This document shows positions 48,431 through 60,156 of a DNA stretch of 64,000 nt, piece by piece. The translations under genes were made by a program, and so were the position numbers. Each line of letters begins with the position of its first letter. The first letter of the stretch is position 1. Where the stretch lies: NCBI RefSeq assembly GCF_016808095.1, contig NC_068980.1, forward strand, positions 15,193,388 through 15,257,387, written 5' to 3'. Source of the stretch: Vigna angularis. Lineage: Eukaryota > Streptophyta > Magnoliopsida > Fabales > Fabaceae. The notes beneath the pieces are model-generated. The model saw only the letters and a program-made list of their open reading frames with translations, did not search any database and was not told where the DNA came from.

Positions 48431-49518
48431 ATTATTTGCTTAATTTGATTGATAACAAATATGATTATTAATAAATCATATAATAATTTGAAACCAAAAA
48501 TAATTAATATTATATAAAAGGTTTAATGTTTCGGTAGGTCCCTTTTTTCGTTTAGAATCTCAAATAGGCCCCCTACTTATTCAGTATATTAATTGGGTTT
48601 GCCGTCAAATTGGACAAACACTGTTTAAGAGACCCTGACGTGGCATGCTGACAGTAATATTTTAAATGACATGGCATGGTATATATGGTAATTAGATTAT
48701 TGTGACGTGTAATTTCTAATTTTTGAATTAAAAAATTAGAGGAATTGCTGCTTCGACCTCCAGATCCTAATTCCTTTTCCCTTCCTTGTGCCACCACCGT
48801 AATTCTAGCCGCTGGCACTGTCTCACCAACCATCCACGCCGCAACCATAAACCTTCTCAACACCATGCGCCGCTACCACATAATCTCCTCTCTCAGGCGA
48901 CCATGCCGCCATTAGCCACCACCTGCAACCACAACACAAAAACACAACTCGTGATAAAAACGCCGTCTCGAAACCAAATCACCATCATCGATCATCTTCG
49001 TCTTTCATCAGTGTTGAAGAAATAAGTAACAATGACGATGACGGTGTTGATTTAAAGAGTGATTCTGATTTTCTTACAAATGTCACGAGAGACTGCAAAA
49101 ATGGCTGATCCATAACTCACTGACATCGAAACAGTGGCTGCCCAATCTCCAATTGGAAAGGAAACTTGTGTGTCAGTGACATAATGATTAACATTGAATT
49201 AGAAAAAGCTAAAGTTTTGAAGATGAGGAAAACATAGTAAGCCTTTTTATCGAAAGCATATATTGCCCTCCTACCTTTTTATCATCCTCAGTTTGTTACC
49301 AAACTCCACCGGGAGGATTCACTGCAGCCTGAAATGTCACTGCGGCAACCAAAGTAAACATGATTAGAAGAATGTTTCTTGTGTCGGTTGCTGTGTCTCT
49401 TTTTCTTCATATTGAAAGTATCTTAGCCAATTCTTCCCTATGCCGGAACAATAACAAGTTTTTTGTTTTGTTTTGTCTAAGATTATTCAAGCTACTTAGT
49501 TTAGTGTAGTATTTATGG

Positions 49519-50683
49519 GGCTTAATACCCAATTTTTTCCCCACTTTGGTTCGGAAATCTCAATTTAGTCCCTCTTTAGAAAAGTAATTGTAATGGATCC
49601 TTACTTGTAATTATGTGAGTCAAGTTAGTCCCTTCCGTTAAATATAAGAAAACGAAGTTAATGGGTTGATGATGTGGCAGTAGTTAGTAATTAGGTGTCA
49701 AAACGCAATTGTGTGCGAGCTTACATGGTGTTAGGGCAGTTCATTTTGAAATCAGGTTTTAATTAGAAATTGGGGAAAAATTGATTTGGGGGTGATTTGT
49801 TGGAGATTAGCAGCAACTGTTGTGGTTGGATCGGTTTGATCGTTTTCTGACTTGTTGGATTTTGACTTTGCAGATTCTTCGTCTATGGAAGGTGTGTTTG
49901 GATTCTGAAGACCCTCTGCGGTGTTATTAGAGTCTGCAGCATTTAGAGGAAGATCAGCTTCTTTCGTTTTCTCACTAACTTCTTCTGCAGGATCCTAAAA
50001 ATTTGCCAGTGTTTTTCTTAATTAATGAAATGCATACTTTGGGATAACGAGTAACAACAAGCAAACACAAGCTGATTCACCGAGTTAGGAGGTCAGAATT
50101 TTGTAAAAAAGTAACTCCAACCACAAGATCAAGAGGTAGTAGAAAAGTAAAAACATTTTGTTGCTCCATTTTTAAAACAAAAAATGTATCTGTGTTTGGT
50201 GTATAGAGTAGGTTTTCTTCACTGATGAAGAAAAACATGTAATTCGAACAAGACCAATGAATTTACCCATTGAAAGTTGTTCTATTTCGCGATGTAAACA
50301 TATATTTTCTAGAACACGACAAGTACGAAGATGATGAAAGCAACAATCGTTTTATAAATTCTGGAATTTATTTCGCACAAATCAAAATGCCCTAATCTCC
50401 AACAAATCACCCCTAAATCAATTTTTCCCCAATTTCTAATTAAAACCAGATTTCAAAATGAACTGCCCTAACACCACGTAAGCACGCACACAATTGCGTT
50501 TTGACACCTAATCACTAACTACTACCACATCATCAACTCATTAACTCCGTTTGCTTTTATTTAACAGAAGGGACTAACTTGACTCACATAATTACAAGTA
50601 AGGATCCATTACAATTACTTTTCTAAAGAGGGATTAAATTGAGATTTCTGAACCAAAGTGGGGACAAAATTGGGTATTAAACC
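49519..50683. mobile_element. Mutator-like element (inner), long TIRs
   Basis: TIRs of about 290 bp (49519-49807 and 50393-50683) start GGCTTAATACCCAATTTT and GGTTTAATACCCAATTTT. Perfect 9-bp target duplication TATTTATGG (49510-49518 and 50684-50692). At 1165 bp it is non-autonomous. The unique middle of about 585 bp carries an acidic open stretch on the minus strand. Confidence 0.94.
49752..49994 (-). pseudogene. Possible captured exon inside the inner Mutator-like element
   Basis: On the minus strand a TTTTTAG acceptor-like site is followed by 80 open codons to a TGA at 49752. The peptide is acidic and Ser/Asn/Glu-rich (DPAEEVSEKTKEADLPLNAA, then NTPSIDEESAKSKS) and runs on into the TIR. 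No domain is recognised. It may be a transduplicated host exon (Pack-MULE) or chance. Confidence 0.4.
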
Positions 50684-51216
50684 TATTTATGGACTATATT
50701 TCAGGTTGGAAAAATCAAAGAGAAAAGTAGTGGTGTTAGTTTTCTTATTGGAGAAATTTGATATTGAATTTTGCAGCAAACAAAATGTGGAAATGGGAAG
50801 TTCCAATGCACATGCCTTGTAAAGAAACCGCAGAATAGGGATACAGAAGAACAAAGTCCTTGACTTTGGGTATGCCTCTATAGGACATGGTCAAGATTCA
50901 AGATACGTTAATTAAAAATATAGTCCATCGTGCCACGTCAAGTGTACATTAACACCATTAAGTCCAATTTAACGGCAAAGGTCTAATTGATGCAATTTTC
51001 ACAAAATAAGGACGTAATTGAGACGCCGAAAAAGAAGAGGACCAATTTGAGATTCTCACCCAAAATTGGGACCTGCCGAAACATTAAACCTATATAAAAT
51101 AACTATGAACATTAAAAATACAAATAGTTTGTCAACTTAATAATTCTTCATGGTTCTTAATAATGAGCTATTAAAAGTTTTATTTCTATAATTTCATATC
51201 ATTTCAGCAGTTCATT

Positions 51217-51442
51217 TCATGTCTCAACTGCAACTATTTCACAGTTGGTTTTCTCTTGAATTGCACTCTTCTCATGGTCACCTTCAAGCTTGCTTAAATT
51301 TCCCTTTTCCTTGATTAGTTGCATGTGGTGGTGCTTGCAGTAAAGTTTCCCATCATATGCAACATAATTAGAGGGATTAATAACACTCTTCATTAGTGCA
51401 TTTGAAACAACTCTGGTGATAAAGAGTCTCATTCACAGTCAC
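51217..51442 (-). pseudogene. Last exon of a plant LIM-domain protein gene, frameshifted
   Basis: Minus-strand exon after a GTGTAG acceptor-like site. Frame 1 reads VTVNETLYHQSCFKCTNEEC, then shifts; the next frame reads VINPSNYVAYDGKLYCKHH, then LIKEKGNLSKLEGD and an acidic tail to a stop. This is the second LIM domain end (zinc-binding C, C, H residues visible) and C-terminus of plant two-LIM actin-binding proteins. An apparent 2-bp loss in the TGTGTT context after the Cys breaks the frame. Upstream exons with the first LIM domain are not seen. It lies between two Mutator-like elements, so it is either a relic of a broken host gene or a capture left behind. Confidence 0.8.
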
Positions 51443-51828
51443 CTACACCATTTCAAAATATATAAAACTTAATATCCCTTTGCTATTTATATAGGTACAT
51501 TACAATACTTTTTGAAGGTTTAGAAGTTAAATCATGTAGACTATCAAGTATCAACTTATTTCAAGTATTCATTAACCTATTTTAAGTATCCTATTTTGGA
51601 TAGTGAAAATGACATTAACAAAAATATCCAAAGTTTTTAAAGCTGATATTTAGCATGAAACCTGAAAATAAATTAAAATTGATCTAAATATAAAGCATAA
51701 TAGGAGGAAGAAAATAAATTAAAATTGATCTAAATATAAAGCATGAATAATGATTATAGAAAGAACTCAAGTTAGATCACAAATTACAGAATAAACAATT
51801 TTCTCCTAGGGAGCTGAAGTTAATTTTA

Positions 51829-54800
51829 GGCTTAATAGCTTACTTATGTTAAGTGATTCTTTTCAGTTTAGTATCTGATTTTAAAAGTGCATACATTGGA
51901 TCCCAAAGTTGTCAAAATTTTATGAATCAAGTCTCTTCCGTTAGATTGGCAAAAACGGAGTTAACTCCCAGTTGACGTGGTGAAGGAATCTGCACTTTTT
52001 CTTCTCCTCTGCTTTTCCTGCAATGTCCCAACTTTTTCTCTCTTTTCTATATTTTTATGAAATATTTTTTTTCTCTCCTTTTTTTCTTTGCTTTTCCTGC
52101 AATGTCCCATCCTCCACTTAATAACAATGACTAAATCCGACGTCATTCCCTATGTAGCGCCATCGGGACTCACCCTAAACAGCAACGACCCATCCCCTCG
52201 GCTTATCTCTACAACCAGACATAGTGTTACTTCTTCAAATACTTGAATCTTTCTCTATTTCTTCAACCTTTCCCTGCCATCATCATTGTCATCATCAGCA
52301 TACTAGGTTAATTTAACTACTAGCTACCATAAAAGTAATTAAAATTAAGATTTAGTCCTTCAAATTGCTACATTTTTAAATTGAAATTGAAATTGGATTT
52401 GTGTTCCTTCAAAAACACAGACAATGTCTCTTTGATGAGTCAATATTTTCTTGATTTCACTTAGCTTATTATGCTATATTTAATCAGGGAATTGTGCTTG
52501 AATGTCCAGTATTTTCCCATTTTTGCTAATTGTGCTTAATTTGATCAGAAATTCTTATTTTAATTAATTTGAATTATTTGAGGTTAATTATTTGCATTAT
52601 TAATTACACTAAAATTGTTGGATAATATTTTGAGACATTAAAGGGGCTGCCACATAATTCAAGACTCTCCACAAAAGAAGTGTCCACAAGAGGGAGGACA
52701 CTATGGTGATTTTACTCTTTGGCCTTTTGAGAAAGAGGTGCTTCAATTGAGAAGGGGAGTGACGTCCAGCAAAGGTGACGGCCTATCTTGCAGAATAAAG
52801 GGTGCTTCATCATTGGAAGCACACAGCCGCCACGGCCTACACACGTTCATTTTCAACGTTGGAGAGGTGCACATGGGTCTTTAGTTTTTAAAAAGAAGCC
52901 ACGTCTACGTGAGAGGAGCTTCAAAAAGCGATTGGCTGAGTTCAATTGTGTGTGCGCTATCCAGCGAGGCCCATGGGCAACTTATACTTGGAGCATCAAG
53001 CAAAGGGGAATTGAATATGAGGAAGGCAGCTGCCACCTAGGAAAAGGGGAGAAAAGCACACGGATAGGGAAGCACATTTTTTTTTCTTTCTTTGGAAACA
53101 AACGGTGCATGGATGGACGGTGATGTCCAGTAGATTTAATTTTCTTCTTGTAGAAAGGGGTGCCGCGGCTAGGAGGGAGGAGACACACGGTCGAGAGCCA
53201 GCCGCCACACTTGTTGAGTTTTCTTTTTGGCTGGGAACGTTTTCATGGGAAGATGGAAAAAAATAAAGTGTTGATTTTATTCCAGCAGCAGAAGGATATA
53301 GTTTTTCTTTCTTTAGGGAAGCATGGTGATTGAGTAGAAGTGGTGCACGCTGATTCATTGGGAAAGGAGAGGGCTGTCACGGGAGAAGAGGACAACAACA
53401 CGTTAGCAGCTCTCGGTTTTCACTTCTCCAAGTGGTGTGCACGGCCTGGAAGAAAGCCTCCACACTCCAGCGTCAAGCAAGGAAAACACGAGAATAGGAA
53501 GGTGATTAATTGGGAGAAGTAGCATCCAGCTTGGTTGGAGACGGTGCAGCAACACGCACAAGCAGAAGAGGTGTGCACGAGAATTTACTTTGGAAGCAGA
53601 AGCGGTGATTTTAAATTGAAGATGCACGGTGATTAATTTTGGGGAGAGTATCTGTTACATCCAGCAGGCTCACGTCCAGCATTGGGAAGCACACGGACTG
53701 AAGTTTCATTCGATTGGAATTGGCATAGCTGCCACGTCCACGAGAGAATAACCTAAAAGAAATTCTGGTTTCTTTATTGTTCACGCGTCTTTACTTTGTG
53801 CTTTTTCGTGATGGAGGTGTCTTGCTAGAAGATTTCAGCACTTCATTTATTAGGTCTTAGGATGCATTTTATTATTCCTGGTGCTTGTGAATTTGCTCAA
53901 TATGCATTCAATTGTTTCACACACTTTTACTTTGAAGTTATATTCTAGCCGCACGGTGTTTTCAAGCTACATTGTGTATTTCCTATTTTAGCTTAACGAT
54001 GCATTTGAATAGCATTAGAAGCGTTTCTTCATTTTCTGTTGCATTTTACTATTCATCATGTTCTTTACTATTGCGTTCTGTCATTGCGTTTTATTGTTCA
54101 TCTTGTTTTCAAATGCTGTTTCAATCTCGGTTTGCTTTTACTGATGCTTCTACTATTGCGTTTAATGTTTAAGTTCATTTTGTACATTCAATTCAACTGC
54201 TGTTACGTTTTCTACGCGTTTACTGTTCCAGCGTTTTGTTTTCAAATCCTGATGAATTCTGCATTTTCTGGTTTTGGTGCTTTTAGCCATTCGATCTCTG
54301 ATTGTGTCGTTCGGCTTGTCTTCGTTTCCTATTTGTTCAGTTTATTGTTTTCGTTCACTATGTTGTCTATTTTGTTCGGCTTCTTTATCTTCCTGCATTT
54401 CTAATTTCCTCACTTGCTTTAGAGACCGTTAGGTTTCAATGTAGAACCGTTCGGTCATCTGTAGGACCATTCGGTCTTTCATGCTTTGTCCATTTATTTC
54501 AATGTTTTCAATTATGTTTGGTTGTATTTAATTTCCAGTTTTAATTTAGTTCATTTCGAATAACAAAAACACTTTCAAAACCCTCCACTACGTGTTTAAC
54601 CTAAGCCTCGAACCACATTTGGTCCTTGAGAGACGACCTATGAGTCACTTCCTAGCACTATACTGCATTTATTTGCACATCAAGACAGCCCAATCACTCT
54701 CTCGTCCACATCCCAATTAACTGAGGTTACTACACTGTTTAATAGGATTTGTGCATCGAATGGTCCATGGATTCTGAACAAAAAAAAAATACAGTTTGAG

Positions 54801-56052
54801 CATCTTCTATATCTAGGTCAAGACAAAAATGGACGATGACAATAACAAGAGGGAGAGGAACCGAAGACAGTGGAAATGTTCGGTGCACATGGAAAAAAAA
54901 AGGTTGAAATTCAATATTTCTACAAGACAGCTAGGATAATGTGAAAACGAGACATCAATCCATTCAATTCAACTGTTCTTGGGCGGTTCTGCTCAATGCC
55001 TCGTATCTGTAAAAGCCACACTCGGATTTTACTGTGAGCGGTTGAGATTACGAAGAGGACCAAAAACACAATTTAGTCCAAAGAAATCCAGAAAAAATGG
55101 ATGTTTACCTTACAAAATTAACACTAACTAGAAAATGAATCAATTCCTTCTAAAACCAAAATTAGAGAACAATAGCAAGAACATATGAACATTAGAACTG
55201 AATTAACTGTTGCGACCAAGACTACAAGGTTGCGATCAGAACCAATTTATTCAATTCTAATTTTGATTAAGTACATTAGTTTCTCTCACCTAAATCAGGT
55301 CTGGCCAGAACTTCGTTTATGGTTGTAGGAAAAGTGACGGGATTTCAGTTTTGAAGCTATGGAAAAATATAAATCTATGTTGAAAATTCAAGTAATAATG
55401 ACATTTGAAAGCTTCTATCAGCGACGATGGATATAAACTTAGTCTTTACACCCAAGCAAGCAACGATCGTCTTTGTAATTACATGACAAGCAAAAAGTTC
55501 AGAGCCTCAAAACCCCTTTTTTCTCACGAAAAATGTATCTGCGAGGCAAAAAAAAATCAAGAATAACTTAGCACAAACATCAAAGGAAAGGATAGAGGAA
55601 CGAAATAAGGCAAAAACGAAACTCGGGTCTTATTTCCCAACCTTCAAAACTGGAAATCTTCTGCAACTTATTAATTGCAATGATAAAAGGAAATCTCCAG
55701 AACGTATTTCAATTGAAAATTTAAAACAGAACTAGGACAAAGTCATGGAAACTCACGAGATTGACAGTGGACTCGAAAGGAAATAAGAGAGTTTGAGGAA
55801 GTGGAGGATGGGTGTGGTGAAAAAGAAGGAGAGAGAGAAAAAAAAAAGTATTTCATACAAGTGGAGAAAGAAGAAAAAGTGCAGATTCCTTCACCACGTT
55901 AGTTGGGAGTTAACTCCGTTTCTGGAAATTTAACGGATGTGACTTGATTCATACAATTTTGACAACTTTAAGACCTAATGTATACACCTTTAAAACCGGG
56001 TACTAAACTGAAAAAAATCACTTAACATAAGGACCAAATAAGCTATTAAGCC
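51829..56052. mobile_element. Mutator-like element 3, split by an LTR insertion
   Basis: TIRs of about 180-200 bp (51829-52010 and 55860-56052) start GGCTTAATAGCTTA, with homologous text such as GTTAAGTGATT and GGAGTTAACTCC. Adjacent 9-mers TTAATTTTA and TTAATTTAT match in seven of nine positions, so the TSD is decayed. It contains the LTR 52433-54679. The remaining inside (54780-55850) has no recognised gene. Confidence 0.75.
52433..54679 (+). repeat. Solo LTR or LTR+tail related to unit C (plus strand)
   Basis: Starts TGATGAGTCAATATTTTC and ends ...TATACTGCATTTATTTGCACA. Both ends and the block AGACGACCTATGAGTCACTT match unit C in opposite orientation. Left flank is CTCTT. If a 17-bp tail (to CCCAATCA at 54696) is allowed, the next five bases CTCTC match in four of five positions. 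With the plain LTR end no TSD is seen. It also contains GTTCGGTC motifs near 54440-54480. Confidence 0.7.
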
Positions 56053-56499
56053 TTAATTTATCTATAAAAAGCTAACTATAGAATGAATTCTTCCTCAAAC
56101 TGTTTCAGACATAATGATTACTGTAGCTAAATATTTATGGAAAAAGGGAATAGAGAATAAAATAGTATTTAAGAATTGAGATCCTGTTTAGTTAACATAA
56201 AATCATTGATTTGCAAGATTAACTACTCATTGATTTTCAAGATTTATGTTGCCAAAAAACAGTATGTTGCTCAACTTTTAATTTAGTTTATAATGTCAAA
56301 AGGCCTGAAATGAAAAACCTAATATAATGTTGTATATTTGTGCAATGTTTTGTATTCTTTTAATATTCTAGAATTCAAATGACAAGTGAGAAAAGAGGAG
56401 GAAAACCTTCTAAAGATGCGGCAACTCTGTTGAAATTTTTCACCACCAATTTGTGCAGATCCTCCCCAAACCAGATGAGATATAGCCTCACATAGCTCG
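56053..56499. other. Spacer between Mutator-like element 3 and the copia-type element
   Basis: No feature recognised. A short stretch near 56385-56490 is less AT-rich but shows no clear domain in any frame. Confidence 0.45.
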
Positions 56500-56504
56500 C
56501 AATT

Positions 56505-56794
56505 GTTAGGATATTTACCCTATTTATCATCATTATATTATGTCAAGGGTTACCTTATTTATCATGATTATATTGTGTCTAGGGTTACCCTATTTATCAT
56601 GATTATATTGTGTCTAAGGTTACCCTAATCATGATTTTATTGTGTCTAGGGTTATCCTAATTATCATGATTATATTGTGTCTAGGGTTATCCTAATTATC
56701 ATGTACTCTTGTATCAATTTATTTTTATAAATAGAAGATTATGAGAGGGATAAATCAAGCCCTCAAAAATTATTTTACAGTTTAATTATCAAGT
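56505..56794 (+). repeat. 5' LTR of the copia-type element, with ~35-bp internal tandem repeat
   Basis: 290 bp. About 56519-56702 is five imperfect copies of a ~35-bp unit containing TTATATTGTGTCTAGGGTTA. The 3' LTR (58324-58480) carries about four copies. Confidence 0.85.
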
Positions 56795-56806
56795 TGGAAT
56801 CAGAGC
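56795..56806 (+). other. Primer-binding site (initiator Met tRNA type)
   Basis: TGGAATCAGAGC, one mismatch to TGGTATCAGAGC, directly after the LTR. Confidence 0.8.
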
Positions 56807-58304
56807 AGGTTGTCTGAGTCTCTTCCTACTTTGTCTTTGCTGTTGCTGGTGGCCAATGGCAACCGTCACCGGCGGCCTAAAAAATTTCATCTTTTCTGAA
56901 CTACCACAATGAGTTGTCCTGTTCTGGTTTCTGTCTAGTCTCCAAATCATACTTATTGTCTACAGCTATCTGACACCGTTTACCATTGTTTGTCACCGTT
57001 TGTCACTTTCCAGCGTCATTTGTCATTTTCTGACGCCGTTTGTTGTCGTATGGGGCTGTTTCCCGTTGTCCACTTAGCACTATTTTTCCATTGTGAGGAG
57101 TTGTCCACATAAGTTTGTCACCATCAACCTCTGTTCTGTACCATTCTGACGTCGTCCGCCACTGTCTACAGTCGGTCACTGCCACAGTTTAGTCTGACAA
57201 CCAATGGATCTAGATTGCCTCCTTGAGCGACGGTCAACCTAGCCTGTTTCGAGGGCTAGTTCTCATCCAAGCACCGCCACGCACGAAACATCCTTTTGAC
57301 CGCCGCTGCCACTACCGTCTCGTTTTCTATGGCTACCCATCCCTGGTGGTCACTACCTCATTCTCCTCCACTGTCGGTCGTCTCGCTAGAGCCTCTAGAG
57401 TTCGTTTTTTACCTTGTTTTTTTGGTTCGTTGGGTGTAACTCAGACCTAGGCTTTTCTCCTTTGATCGTTTTTTAACCCTAAGTCCTTTAGATATCCTTT
57501 GTTTCATCATTGTGTGATTCGCCAAATCATGTTGAGTTCATATTTACTAGTGGTTCCTAATTTTGAAGTCATATGTTGAAGGTTGCTCATGGCATTAGAG
57601 GAGTCTATTTTTGGCGAGATTCAAAATCTTAGTCACAATTTCAACAGCCCTTTGTCAGATCTATTTTTGGATGCTTTGATGAATAAAGGAGACCATTATG
57701 ATCATCAACCTTCATGATTTTTCATCAGCGCGTCGTCATTTTCACTGTTCGCCGTGAGTGGGAGTATGTTTCCAACCACTGCAATATGTTTTCAGCCACT
57801 GCATAACCCATCAGTCAGTGATGGCAATCCATGTAGTTTGTCTCCTTTAGAAACTTCAGGCTCCATGCTTACTTGATGGCAGTTTAGTCCCAGTAGTTTG
57901 GTCGCTTTCATGATGGCAATTTAATCCCTGTAGTTTGTCACTTTTAGCCACTACAGGCCCCATCCTTACTTGATGGCAATCCAATCTCTGTAGTTTGTCT
58001 CTGTGTACCATTGTTGGTTGTCATCCACTCCTGATAGAAATCTCTTTTATCAAATTCATTCTAGTTGAAAGTTCATGGTGCTAGTTGAAGTTTCGTGGTT
58101 GTCCACTGTTGTCCAATATTATTCTCCATAAGCTTCTGAGGAGTGTCGTTGGCTACGTTCAATTTAGTTTAGAGACATTCTCTCTCAATATTCTGAAGCA
58201 ATCGTTCATATTGTTCTAAGCTTAAGTTTCCAAGTTTCTAAAGAGATCTCAAATTGAGTTTATCTATTCCAAGCTTGGTACATACAATTTGTATGCTTCA
58301 GCTT

Positions 58305-58313
58305 AAGGAGGAG
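58305..58313 (+). other. Polypurine tract
   Basis: AAGGAGGAG directly before the 3' LTR start TGTTAGG. Confidence 0.75.
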
Positions 58314-58490
58314 TGTTAGGATATTTACCCTATTTATCATCATTATATTGTGTCAAGGGTTATCGTATTTATCATAATTATATTGTGTTTGAGGTTACCC
58401 TATTTATCATGATTATATTGTGTCTAAGGTTACCCTAATTATCATCATTATATTGTGTCTAAGGTTACCCTAATTATCATGTACTCTTGT

Positions 58491-60064
58491 TGATAACGGT
58501 TGAAAAACCATTATTTTTATACTGAATTTTGACATTAAAAACACCCTTTATGACTTAGAAACTAGATTGAAATCATGCTTTTGCTTAAGTTGTGGAAATA
58601 AAAGATTTGGATGGGTTTTATGCTTGTTTTTCCTTGTTTTGACAGGAATTAAGATGAATTGGATGAAGAAGTTGAAGTAGCAAGGGGTTGGACTCAGGAA
58701 AGGAATTTGTATACTGAATTTTGACATTAAAAACACCCTTTATGGCTTAGAAACTAGATTGAAATCATGTTTTTGCTTAAGTTGTGGAAATAAAAGAGTT
58801 GGATGGGTTTTATGCTTGTTTTTCCTTGTTTTGACAGGAATTAAGATGAATTGGATGAAGAAGTTGAAGTACCAAGGAGTTGGACTCAGGAAAGGAAGGA
58901 AAATTGCACAAAAGAAGAATCGCAGCCATCGCTAAGCGCCATTTTCACCGTTGAGCGCTAAGCTTGCTGTTGAGTTCTGTGTCTGACGCCTAAGCGCCAT
59001 CGCTGAGGGCTAATCCAAGTATTGCAGTCACCGTTGAGCGGCATTTCTACCGTTGAGCGCCAGAGTCTGTTGTTGAGTTCACTGTTTCGCGCTTGGGCAC
59101 CATCGCTGAGCGTCATTCTGAGTGTCGTACCTACCGCTGAGCACAATTTCCAGCGCTGAGCGCTAGCAACTTGGGCCTGGGCCAGTTTTCTGTTATTTTT
59201 ATAAACTATATAAGGGTTTAGTTGACCTAGGGTTCATATCTTTGGACAGAAAGAGGCGAAAATACACTCCTTTCACCCCTTGGAGGCGGATTTTGGATGC
59301 GTAAGCTCCGATCTTCAACTTTTAGGGTTCTATCTTTCATTCTTTTCATTATTTTCATCTAGTTTCACCATGTCTATGGTGAACTAAAACTCCATTGTTG
59401 TTGGGGAAACGATGTAATCCTTTGAAACTCTCATGTATTGAATTGATTCTTAATTATATATGCTTTACTTCATTAATTGTTAGGGTTTTTCCTCTATACT
59501 CTATGCTTGCTTTGTTTAACTCATTCATAGCATGATAATTGATTTTGTCGATATGGACACATACGGGGAAATCTAGAACTGGGGAAATTCTCCCAAAAGC
59601 AATATTACCTAGACATAGAGATAGGAGGGTTTGTTGTCTTTAAGCTTCTGTGCGAATGTAATGCATGATTAATTGCTAGGGAGACAAGACATTGTGAACT
59701 AGTAATTCGGATTAGGCTTTCTTCCCCAAGACATAGGGTTTAAGGTAAATTAGAAAGTGGCATTAACATTAATGAAGGAGATGAATTCATAAATACATGA
59801 GAGTGGATAGGATAAGTCGGAAACCCCAACAACATAATCATTCCATAGTTTATATCAATCACTTTTGCATCTTTCAATCCAATTGATCAACACTTGCATT
59901 CATGTTTATTTTCCGCAATATAAACACAATGGTTTCGTTTACAAGTCTTATTTAATCAAGAAATCACATAACTGTTTAGGCCGTGAGTCTTTCGGGAAAC
60001 GAAACTTGGTCTTACCACTTATTATTACTTGATATGATTCGATACACTTGTCGGAGTGTTAACA
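58491..60064 (+). mobile_element. Solo LTR of the TGATAACGG gypsy family, nested in a 3' LTR
   Basis: Starts TGATAACGGTTG and ends GTTAACA without a tail. Perfect target duplication CTTGT (58486-58490 and 60065-60069). The uninterrupted target can be read in the 5' LTR of the host element near 56701 (ATGTACTCTTGTATCAATTT). It carries an internal 192-bp duplication. Confidence 0.94.
58518..58901 (+). repeat. 192-bp tandem duplication inside the solo LTR
   Basis: 58518-58709 is repeated at 58710-58901 with few differences. Both start TATACTGAATTTTGACATT. Other copies of this LTR in the window have the segment once. Confidence 0.9.
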
Positions 60065-60156
60065 CTTGTATAAATTTATTTTTATAAATAGAAGATTATG
60101 AGAGGGATAAATCAAGCCCTCAAGACTTATTTTACAATTTAATTCTCAAGTGCAAT

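Larger units (their letters stand above)
48520..51090. mobile_element. Mutator-like element (outer), long TIRs
   Basis: Terminal inverted repeats start GGTTTAATGTTTCGG and extend about 140-170 bp on each side (48520-48660 and 50925-51090). Flanked by a perfect 9-bp target duplication TATATAAAA (48511-48519 and 51091-51099), the Mutator hallmark. No MURA-type transposase seen. It contains the inner element 49519-50683. The part 48740-49030 is GC-richer, with CCACC runs, and could be captured sequence. Confidence 0.92.
56505..60151 (+). mobile_element. Non-autonomous copia-type LTR element
   Basis: 5' LTR 56505-56794, PBS 56795-56806, 1.5-kb internal region without gag or pol, PPT 58305-58313, 3' LTR from 58314 to 60151 interrupted by a solo LTR. 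A perfect 5-bp target duplication GCAAT (56500-56504 and 60152-60156) flanks it if the LTR is taken as TGTTAGG...TCAAGT. The internal region contains Cys/His-like GTTTGTCACC and TAGTTTGTC repeats but no open frame of note. The size and lack of genes fit a short LARD/large TRIM. Confidence 0.85.

Noticed and set aside
52788..54544. Frames inside the LTR at 52433-54679
   Set aside because: LTR sequence; frames overlap on both strands and lack any domain.
57003..57450. Short frames in the internal region of the copia-type element
   Set aside because: No gag/pol motif and no long frame; treated as non-coding internal region.
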